The position numbers and the translations under genes were made by a program. The notes beneath the pieces are model-generated. The model saw only the letters and a program-made list of their open reading frames with translations. It was not told the DNA's origin and searched no databases. From the NCBI GenBank assembly GCA_021809225.1, contig JAKBAL010000076.1, positions 1 through 8,376 of the forward strand: DNA of 8,376 nt. Reading direction: 5' to 3'. Every line of letters starts with the position of its first letter. Within the stretch, counting starts at the first letter, position 1. Below, in pieces: positions 1 to 4,170 of the stretch. This stretch comes from Pseudomonadota bacterium. GTDB lineage: Bacteria > Pseudomonadota > Alphaproteobacteria > UBA9655.

Positions 1-43
1 TTTGCTTAAGGACCCTATAGAGGATTAAAAGAACGGCATTCAT
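1..43 (-). CDS. 5' end of a membrane-protein gene, probable cation:dicarboxylate symporter (runs off left edge)
   Basis: Only 14 codons are inside the window: MNAVLLILYRVLKQ, then the edge. The ATG at 43-41 is chosen because AGAGAGG lies five bases upstream on the minus strand; an earlier in-frame ATG (61-59, MRREVP) has no such site. The same start is present at 1332, where a longer stretch can be read and resembles the N-terminus of dicarboxylate/amino acid:cation symporters, which are inner-membrane proteins importing C4-dicarboxylates or acidic amino acids with Na+ or H+. Whether this copy is intact cannot be seen; it is the better candidate for the functional copy because the right one is broken. 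The family call is inference from a short hydrophobic segment and could be wrong. Confidence 0.45.
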   Translation of the reverse strand, partial: MNAVLLILYRVLKQ

Positions 44-67
44 AGGAACCTCTCTTCGCATGTTGTT

Positions 68-95
68 ATTATACTTTAATATCAAGGATCAACAA
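68..95 (-). promoter_or_regulatory. Sigma70-type promoter of the left symporter-like gene
   Basis: On the minus strand, TTGTTG (95-90), a 16-base spacer and a perfect TATAAT (73-68) lie 24 bases before the ATG at 43. The identical arrangement occurs in the right copy at 1357-1384, so the duplication carried the promoter. Confidence 0.6.
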
Positions 96-200
96 AGAGG
101 TAAATTAGGTTCTTTCTTTGGCTTCTCGTTCTCAGGGTCCTAGCCTATAAACAAAAATCTTTTCAGAATAAAAAACTGTAAAAGTATTGAATTTTTTTAA

Positions 201-228
201 ATAATTTTTATTTCTAAATAAAAATTAT
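201..228. repeat. Perfect AT-only inverted repeat (hairpin)
   Basis: ATAATTTTTATTT (201-213) is followed by a CT spacer and its exact reverse complement AAATAAAAATTAT (216-228), giving a 12-13 bp stem made only of A and T. It lies in the non-coding gap between the minus-strand symporter start and the plus-strand gene remnant at 257. A poly-T stretch precedes it. It may be a weak terminator, a cruciform or remnant of an insertion; the sequence does not decide. Confidence 0.7.
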
Positions 229-256
229 CTTTATATTGAGTATAAGTAGTTAAATT

Positions 257-341
257 CTCGCTACCCTTCACTTTTTTAGAAGATAACATTTTGAGCACTT
301 TCTAGGAGGTATAGGACGGTCTGAATGGCTTCAGTCACTGA
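257..341 (+). pseudogene. Degenerate 3' end of a paralogue of the small exported protein
   Basis: Aligns with 879-961, the out-of-frame tail of the downstream small gene. After removing a two-T difference near 271-277, the same frame reads S-R-Y-P-S-L-L-E-D-N-I-L-S-T-F, two stop codons at 302-304 and 311-313 (with EV between them), then DGLNGFSH and a stop at 339-341. The downstream copy reads P-R-Y-T-S-L-L-G-D-N-V-W-T-A-F and ends in LNGFSC. Some of the differences are synonymous (CGC/CGA Arg, AAT/AAC Asn), which supports this as the ancestral coding frame. The frameshift and stops show that it is dead. No 5' part of this paralogue is recognisable upstream of about 230. Confidence 0.6.
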
Positions 342-420
342 TTGAGCGACTAGAAATTGAAAGTTAATCAATCCTTGTTTAAAAACTGAATAAAGAGGGC
401 ACCCCAATGTTTTTTCAAGG
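257..420 (+). repeat. Direct repeat R2, upstream copy
   Basis: About 164 bp matching 879-1041 at roughly 80% identity by hand count (about 23 differences across 291-410 against 911-1030). It covers the last ~28 codons of the small-protein gene and ~80 bases after its stop. The part after the stop (351-400) is better conserved (about 46 of 50) than the coding part. Both copies end at CAAGG, which can pair with CCTTG/CTTG about 38 bases upstream. Confidence 0.85.
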
Positions 421-460
421 GTATGTTATCTCCAAAAAGAGTGACGGCGAGTAAAAAACG

Positions 461-477
461 TGTCAAAAAATTTGACA
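461..477. promoter_or_regulatory. Palindromic candidate operator overlapping the -35 box
   Basis: TGTCAAA-AAA-TTTGACA is a perfect dyad with 7-base arms and a 3-base centre. Its right arm contains the TTGACA used as the -35 element of the next promoter, the position where a repressor would compete with RNA polymerase. No matching regulator is in the window. Symmetry and position are seen; operator function is inferred. Confidence 0.4.
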
Positions 478-499
478 AAAAAGTACAATTATATACAAT
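472..499 (+). promoter_or_regulatory. Promoter of the small exported-protein gene
   Basis: Consensus TTGACA (472-477), a 16-base spacer and TACAAT (494-499, five of six). A second possible -10, TATAAT at 517-522, lies closer to the gene but has no good -35. Transcription from the first would start near 506, leaving a leader of about 30 bases with AAGGGAGAG just before the ATG. Confidence 0.6.
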
Positions 500-537
500 T
501 GTTTTGTGGATAACATTATAATCTAAGGGAGAGCATT

Positions 538-873
538 ATGATAAGTAAAAAAATAGGTCGTTTAGCAGTTTTACTTGGTACACTAGCATTCTCACAAAAC
601 GCATCCGCGTTGTGTCAGCTAGCTATGAATGACATGCAAACATTAGTTACTACACATGAGGCCAATGGTTGCATACTCATAAACTATAATCGCCAAACAC
701 CTGCACAGGTAGCCCAAGGAATAGAGAATTTTCTTAATCAACATAATGGTTGGAACTTTCAAATAAACGCAAGTGCTGACAGACCAGGCGATACGCATTT
801 TTCAATTGTTGCAACCAATGCTGGGAACCCAGCAGGGGACGTTCACAGCTTTGATATGCAACCTAATATATGA
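538..873 (+). CDS. Small exported cysteine-containing protein of unknown function (probably C-terminally truncated by frameshift)
   Basis: 111 residues; I do not recognise the family. A Sec signal peptide is clear: MISKKIGR, a hydrophobic core LAVLLGTLAF, and an A-S-A cleavage site giving Ala24 | Leu25. S-A-L-C does not fit a lipobox, so the protein is periplasmic or secreted, not a lipoprotein. The mature part (~87 residues) is polar with Cys26 and Cys44. AAGGGAGAG before the ATG supports the start. The stop at 871-873 directly follows an (AT)3 run; in the +1 frame the sequence stays open to 961 and would add about 30 residues ending in GCLNGFSC, bringing the cysteines to four. That tail is homologous to the remnant at 257-341, so the ancestral protein was probably about 140 residues. 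Composition is AT-richer than the genes on the right. It may still be made in the short form. Confidence 0.7.
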   Translation: MISKKIGRLAVLLGTLAFSQNASALCQLAMNDMQTLVTTHEANGCILINYNRQTPAQVAQGIENFLNQHNGWNFQINASADRPGDTHFSIVATNAGNPAGDVHSFDMQPNI

Positions 874-961
874 ATACCCTCGATACACATCACTTTTAGG
901 AGATAACGTTTGGACCGCATTCCAAGGGGTAGAGGGCTGTCTGAACGGCTTCAGTTGCTGA
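866..961 (+). other. Displaced C-terminal reading frame of the small exported protein
   Basis: This frame reads I-Y-E-Y-P-R-Y-T-S-L-L-G-D-N-V-W-T-A-F-Q, then GVEGCLNGFSC and TGA at 959-961. It has no start or ribosome binding site of its own at a sensible place and overlaps the real gene only in the wrong frame. Adding one AT to the run at 866-871 joins it smoothly to ...DMQPN-IYEYPRY..., giving a 141-residue product. Removing one base there would also join the frames. Confidence 0.55.
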
Positions 962-1041
962 GTGAGCGAATAGAAATTGAAAGATAATCAACTCTTGTTT
1001 AAAAACTGAATAAAGTGGGCAACCTAAATTTTTTTACAAGG
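879..1041 (+). repeat. Direct repeat R2, downstream copy
   Basis: Pairs with 257-420. It starts within the displaced C-terminal frame of the small gene and continues about 80 bases past that frame's TGA. The segment TAGAAATTGAAAG (971-983) and TTGTTTAAAAACTGAATAAA (995-1014) are identical in both copies. Sequence beyond 1041 does not match sequence beyond 420. Confidence 0.85.
994..1040 (+). terminator. Weak terminator-like stem and T-run after the small gene
   Basis: CTTGT (994-998) can pair with ACAAG (1036-1040), and A-rich 1001-1005 with the T-run 1029-1035. The corresponding CCTTG/CAAGG pairing exists in the upstream copy (373-377 with 416-420), so pairing is kept despite substitutions. 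The stem is AT-rich with a long loop, so termination strength is doubtful. Confidence 0.3.
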
Positions 1042-1138
1042 AACATTGTCATTTTGTCTCATCAGATAAGCAGTCAATAATCCAAATTCCAGGATAATCA
1101 GGAATAATCAGGAGAAAAGCAAGCCCCTCTGATCAGGG
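1042..1138. other. Non-coding gap with a short tandem repeat
   Basis: No gene is visible. Two perfect tandem copies of ATAATCAGGA lie at 1094-1113, and a small CCCT/AGGG dyad around TGATC lies at 1122-1137. The stretch probably belongs to the lost 3' part of the broken gene to its right. Confidence 0.4.
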
Positions 1139-1332
1139 TCACCTCATGAAAAAAGCTAGATAATATATTGAAGAAATGAGAATATCTTTGATGAGCAAGC
1201 TTATGGTGTAAAGACTTTGTGTGCGAGGAGAGGGAGGAAGTCAGACATCAAAAGATAGAGGGACAGAATGAGAAGAATCTGAACGCTTCTTTGCTTAAGG
1301 ACCCTATAGAGGATTAAAAGAACGGCATTCAT
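1139..1332 (-). pseudogene. Broken 5' fragment of a symporter-like membrane protein gene
   Basis: From the ATG at 1332 (AGAGAGG five bases upstream) the minus strand reads 43 codons: MNAVLLILYRVLKQ, then RSVQILLILSLYLLMSDF and LPLLAHKVFTP, stop at 1203-1201. One hydrophobic segment spans roughly residues 17-37. Adding one base in the T-run of codon 41 (AAA at 1210-1212 on the plus strand) changes the end to ...HKVFYT-ISLLIKDILI and reads on to a stop at 1141-1139. This resembles the first transmembrane region of dicarboxylate/amino acid:cation symporters, followed by the F-Y-T-x-S-L-x-I-K-D/E pattern; that assignment is from memory of the family and not searched. The rest of a ~400-residue gene is missing, since the small-protein gene occupies the space to the left. 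It is a dead second copy of the gene leaving the window at 43. Confidence 0.55.
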
Positions 1333-1405
1333 AGGAACCTCTCTTCGCATGTTGTTATTATACTTTAATATCAAGGATCAACAAAGAGGTAAATCAGGTT
1401 CTTTC
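1290..1405. repeat. Direct repeat R1, right copy
   Basis: Second copy of 1-116, offset by 1289 bases. It contains the first 14 codons (1332-1290), the ribosome binding site and the promoter of the broken symporter-like gene. The match ends at 1405. Confidence 0.95.
1357..1384 (-). promoter_or_regulatory. Promoter of the broken symporter-like gene
   Basis: TTGTTG (1384-1379), a 16-base spacer and TATAAT (1362-1357), identical to the left copy. It probably still fires and would make a transcript converging on the small exported-protein gene. Confidence 0.55.
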
Positions 1406-1545
1406 AGTTCAAAAAAAGCGTCTCTGCTTATGAAGTTAAAAAATCAGTTTAATGTAACTTATAGAACATTTTCAAGAACATTTAGGTGAATTTTAAGGAA
1501 AAGCTGAGACTTTGATGATTAATATCCATCTTCCATGAAAGAGGT
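1406..1545. other. Intergenic stretch between accessory patch and pseudouridine synthase
   Basis: No gene or convincing terminator is visible. The only structure noticed is a direct repeat AGAACATTT at 1463-1471 and 1475-1483. The stretch separates the 3' end of the minus-strand pseudouridine synthase from the duplicated patch. Confidence 0.5.
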
Positions 1546-2277
1546 TTAAGATTTTTTGGTAAAGCCTCCCACCTGTTCCTTAAGAACCTTGGGTCGAATG
1601 GGTTTAACTTCTCCTGGGGCAAGGGCTCCTAGCTGAAAGGGACCATAGCTAACACGGATCAGGCGGCTAACGGGCCACCCCAAAAATTCAAAAACCCGAC
1701 GGAGTTCGCGGTTCTTTCCTTCTTGGAGGCTGACGGTGAGCCACGCGTTATCCCCTTGCTGGCGATCAAGCGTTGCCATAATAGACCCATAGTGAATTCC
1801 TTCAATGGTGAGGCCTTTTTCAAGTTGTTTTAATTCATTTGCATCGACATGCCCATGAACACGGACGCGATAACGGCGTACCCATCCTGTTGAAGGAAGT
1901 TCTAAATGTCTGGCGAGTTCGCCATCATTGGTAAGTAGCATCAGTCCTTCACTGTTTAAATCAAGGCGTCCTACGGAAATGACGCGCGGGAGGTCTTTGA
2001 GAAGAGCTTCAAAAATGGTGGGTCTACCTAATTCATCCTTATGGGTTGTGACGAGACCTTTGGGTTTATAATACAACCACATACGAGTTGCTTCGGCTTG
2101 CGGTAGGGGCTTCCCATCAACAATGATGTTGTTTTTTGCTGTCACACAAAAAGCAGGACTTTCTAAGGTTTTTCCATCGACGCGGACGCGTCCTTCAAGA
2201 ATCCAGACCTCAGCATCCCGCCTGGAACATAAGCCTGCACGCGCCATCACTTTGGCAATGCGTTCGCCCTTATCCAT
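1546..2277 (-). CDS. rRNA pseudouridine synthase, RsuA/RluB/RluE/RluF family
   Basis: A 243-residue enzyme converting a specific uridine in rRNA to pseudouridine. An S4 RNA-binding domain occupies about residues 3-50 (ERIAKVMARAGLCSRRDAE..I..GRV.VDG). The catalytic domain has the signature GRLDLNSEGLMLLTNDG at 103-119 with the presumed catalytic Asp106, and the C-terminal family motif EGKNRELRRVFEFLG at 186-200 followed by RLIRVSYG. The frame is open upstream to 2415, but those extra 46 codons are the preceding gene read in another frame. The ATG at 2277 starts directly at the S4 domain and has GAGG six bases upstream, so it is preferred. It overlaps the stop of the upstream hydrolase gene as ATGGATAA, which suggests coupled translation. 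Length fits RluB/RsuA; the exact target uridine cannot be told from sequence, though RluB (23S) is the commoner annotation in alphaproteobacteria. Confidence 0.93.
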   Translation of the reverse strand: MDKGERIAKVMARAGLCSRRDAEVWILEGRVRVDGKTLESPAFCVTAKNNIIVDGKPLPQAEATRMWLYYKPKGLVTTHKDELGRPTIFEALLKDLPRVISVGRLDLNSEGLMLLTNDGELARHLELPSTGWVRRYRVRVHGHVDANELKQLEKGLTIEGIHYGSIMATLDRQQGDNAWLTVSLQEGKNRELRRVFEFLGWPVSRLIRVSYGPFQLGALAPGEVKPIRPKVLKEQVGGFTKKS

Positions 2278-2986
2278 GAGCGGCCTCAATGAAAGCCTTA
2301 AATATCGTTGCTTCTTGCGGAGTAACATTAAATTCAGGATGCCATTGAACGCCAAGGCAGAATTTATACTTTGGCGCCTCAATGCCTTCAATGATGCCAT
2401 CTGGGGCCGTTGCATTAACGATAACGCCTTGACCCAGATCTTTGACGGCTTGGTGATGAATACTATTCACTGAAAGGCCTTCTTTCTCAATAATGTGATG
2501 AAGCAGTGTATCTTTAAAAATTTTTACTGTATGACACGGTTCATGACGGATGTCTCCTTTATGATGGTCAAGACTTTCAAGATGTTCATCAGGAATATGT
2601 TGAATGAGCGTTCCACCGAGGGCTACATTGATCAGTTGTTGCCCCCCACAAATTCCTAAAACCGGCATATTTCTTTCAAGGGCTGCCCGTGTGATTTTCA
2701 TTTCAAAATTCGTTCGTTGTGGTTTAATCATGACGGTGGGATGACGTTCTTGAACGCCATACAAAGCAGGATCAACGTCGTGCTCCCCTCCTGTAATGAG
2801 GAGGCCGTCTATCAAGGAAAGAAAGTCCTCGACAAGATTGAGATCGTGAATAAGAGGGAAGGGGATTCCGCCTGCATTTGCGACGGCTAAACAATAATTT
2901 TCTCGCAAGGCATACCAAGGGTATTCTGAATAGCCACCGGGTCCTCGCACATCAAACGTAACACCAATGAGGGGTTTTTTGGTCAT
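2270..2986 (-). CDS. Peptidase C26 / gamma-glutamyl-gamma-aminobutyrate hydrolase-like protein
   Basis: 238 residues forming a class I glutamine amidotransferase-like fold. Visible: the N-terminal PLIGVTFD strand, LLITGGEHDVDPALYG at 62-77 (typical of the PuuD group), the nucleophile elbow GICGGQQLIN at 111-120 with Cys113, and LGVQWHPEF at 211-219 with His216 and Glu218 completing the triad. SIHHQAVKDLGQG (175-187) is also a family motif. Relatives cleave gamma-glutamyl bonds, for example gamma-Glu-GABA in the Puu putrescine pathway. No other putrescine genes are nearby, so the substrate is open. The start is supported by AGGAG four bases before the ATG and by homology beginning at once. It is first in a two-gene unit with the pseudouridine synthase, with an 8-base overlap. 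Cytoplasmic: no signal peptide or membrane segment. Confidence 0.9.
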   Translation of the reverse strand: MTKKPLIGVTFDVRGPGGYSEYPWYALRENYCLAVANAGGIPFPLIHDLNLVEDFLSLIDGLLITGGEHDVDPALYGVQERHPTVMIKPQRTNFEMKITRAALERNMPVLGICGGQQLINVALGGTLIQHIPDEHLESLDHHKGDIRHEPCHTVKIFKDTLLHHIIEKEGLSVNSIHHQAVKDLGQGVIVNATAPDGIIEGIEAPKYKFCLGVQWHPEFNVTPQEATIFKAFIEAAHG

Positions 2987-3036
2987 GATACTCCTATAAA
3001 AATCTAAATTAACTTAACAGTTCTAATGCATCCTGT

Positions 3037-3064
3037 CTTATACATAATTTGAACGGCTCTACAA
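3037..3064 (-). promoter_or_regulatory. Candidate promoter of the hydrolase-pseudouridine synthase pair
   Basis: On the minus strand TTGTAG (3064-3059), a 16-base spacer and TATAAG (3042-3037) lie about 50 bases before the ATG. The -10 is good and the -35 weak. Confidence 0.35.
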
Positions 3065-3116
3065 CAGGTTTTAAATAATTCTCTCTTGGCTTGGAATAGG
3101 GTTCTCATGCTATAAG
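3049..3116 (+). promoter_or_regulatory. Candidate promoter elements for pheS-pheT-lepA
   Basis: Two options are visible. One is TTGAAC (3049-3054), 16 bases, TTAAAT (3071-3076). The other is an extended -10, TGCTATAAG (3108-3116), with TTGGCT or TTGGAA upstream at poor spacing. Neither is strong. The first would leave room for a leader including the six-codon frame at 3128; the second would make that frame almost leaderless. Confidence 0.3.
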
Positions 3117-3127
3117 GAATCATATTT

Positions 3128-3148
3128 ATGACAAAGGATTTCCTATGA
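3128..3148 (+). CDS. Six-codon upstream reading frame before pheS (possible leader peptide)
   Basis: ATG ACA AAG GAT TTC CTA TGA encodes MTKDFL. AAGGA lies nine bases upstream (3114-3118), and its own AAGGA (3134-3138) is the ribosome binding site of pheS. Its TGA overlaps the pheS ATG as ATGA, an arrangement typical of translational coupling. It contains one Phe codon. No Phe-rich leader like E. coli pheM, no attenuator hairpin with T-run and no T-box is visible here. Chance occurrence of such a short frame is quite possible. Confidence 0.3.
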   Translation: MTKDFL

Positions 3149-4167
3149 ATAAGATAGGGCAATTAAAAAGCCAATTTTTGGATGATGTGGGGAAAGTTAA
3201 TACTCTACAGGAATTAGAAGACTTGCGCGTGAGTGCTTTAGGAAAGAAGGGCGCGCTGACCTTGCTCATGAAAGAGCTTGGTCAGAAATCGCCAGAGGAG
3301 CGGCGGACAATTGGAGCTGAATTGAATGTCGCCAAAGAAGCTCTTACAACCGCGTTGGATGAGAAAAAAAACCAATTGGAAGAAGATAGCCTCAACGCAC
3401 GTCTTGCTTCCGAAACACTTGATATCACTTTACCGCCTCGACCTATCGTGCAGGGGACGATTCATCCCTTAAGTCGTGTCATGGATCAAGCGATCCATAT
3501 TTTTGGTCAGATGGGATTCGTGGTGAAAGAAGGGCCCGATATTGAAGAAGATTTTTATAACTTCACAGCTCTGAATTTCCCCGCAGAACATCCCGCAAGG
3601 CAAGAGCACGACACTTTTTATTTGCCACCTTTGGCGGATCAGCAGCCCCTTGTTTTAAGAACCCATACGTCCCCTGTGCAGATTCGCACCATGCTGAATC
3701 AAAAGCCGCCACTGCGGATTGTTGCTCCAGGGCGCACCTATCGTTCTGATTATGATGCCACCCATTCCCCCATGTTCCATCAAATTGAAGGACTTGTGGT
3801 TGATAAAAAAACCCACATGGGTCATTTGAAGGGCTGCCTTGAAGAATTTTGCCGCCTCTTTTTTGAAGATCCTTCCTTAAAGCTGCGCTTTCGCCCAGGC
3901 TATTTTCCTTTTACCGAGCCTTCTGCTGAAGTGGATATTTGGTGGAAAGGGAGTAGTTGGCTAGAGATTTTAGGGTGTGGAATGGTCCATCCCAACGTTT
4001 TACGCAACTGTGATATTGATCCCGATATTTACCAAGGATTTGCCTTTGGTATGGGTCTTGAACGGATTGCAATGCTGAAATATGGGATCGAGGATTTACG
4101 CCTCTTTTTTGAATCAGACTTAAGGTGGCTTGGTTATTATGGGTTTGACCCTGAGTCACGGGAGTAG
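3145..4167 (+). CDS. pheS: Phenylalanyl-tRNA synthetase alpha subunit
   Basis: 340 residues, the usual length. It is the catalytic subunit of the (alpha-beta)2 enzyme that activates Phe with ATP and charges tRNA-Phe. The N-terminal ~90 residues are charged and helical (coiled-coil tRNA-binding arm). The class II catalytic core follows: motif 1 region around [19 protein letters not shown] (107-125), Phe-site HTS at 174-176, motif 2 [21 protein letters not shown] (196-216), [16 protein letters not shown] (249-264), [15 protein letters not shown] (272-286) and motif 3 [14 protein letters not shown] (298-311) with Arg307. All expected residues are present. AAGGA six bases before the ATG supports the start. 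It is the first gene of the pheS-pheT-lepA unit and is divergent from the hydrolase gene. No translation-related gene such as rplT lies directly upstream, unlike in many bacteria. Confidence 0.98.
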   Translation: MNKIGQLKSQFLDDVGKVNTLQELEDLRVSALGKKGALTLLMKELGQKSPEERRTIGAELNVAKEALTTALDEKKNQLEEDSLNARLASETLDITLPPRPIVQGTIHPLSRVMDQAIHIFGQMGFVVKEGPDIEEDFYNFTALNFPAEHPARQEHDTFYLPPLADQQPLVLRTHTSPVQIRTMLNQKPPLRIVAPGRTYRSDYDATHSPMFHQIEGLVVDKKTHMGHLKGCLEEFCRLFFEDPSLKLRFRPGYFPFTEPSAEVDIWWKGSSWLEILGCGMVHPNVLRNCDIDPDIYQGFAFGMGLERIAMLKYGIEDLRLFFESDLRWLGYYGFDPESRE

Positions 4168-4170
4168 GAC

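Larger units (their letters stand above)
1..116. repeat. Direct repeat R1, left copy (promoter and 5' end of a minus-strand gene)
   Basis: Matches 1290-1405 at 115 of 116 positions; the only difference is T106 versus C1395. Similarity stops at 117/1406, while the other end is cut by the window edge, so the repeat may be longer. Read on the minus strand it contains a promoter, a Shine-Dalgarno sequence and the first 14 codons of a gene. It is therefore a duplicated gene 5' region and not an IS end. Near identity suggests recent duplication or gene conversion. Confidence 0.95.

Noticed and set aside
1..141. AGGACCCT (9-16) and AGGGTCCT (134-141) as terminal inverted repeats of a small mobile element
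   Set aside because: Only 8 bases, the right copy of the repeat lacks the partner, and no target duplication or transposase is visible.
314..367. Open segment GRSEWLQSLIERLEIES ending in a stop, with a similar segment at 934-987, as a transposase C-terminus
   Set aside because: Differences between the two copies do not favour synonymous positions in this frame, while the other frame (LNGFS end) keeps synonymous changes; no transposase motif seen.
773..865. Start of a separate 62-residue gene at 773
   Set aside because: No ribosome binding site, and it lies inside the exported-protein gene in another frame; only its part after about 866 is explained, as the displaced C-terminus.
1464..1479. 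LexA-type box GAAC-N7-GAAC
   Set aside because: The spacing is 8, not 7, and no SOS gene follows.
2278..2415. 46-codon N-terminal extension of the pseudouridine synthase
   Set aside because: It overlaps conserved hydrolase coding sequence, does not resemble the family, and the ATG at 2277 has a ribosome binding site and starts at the S4 domain.
2987..3144. T-box, riboswitch or Phe-rich attenuator leader upstream of pheS
   Set aside because: No T-box sequence, no run of Phe codons and no GC-rich hairpin with T-run could be found.
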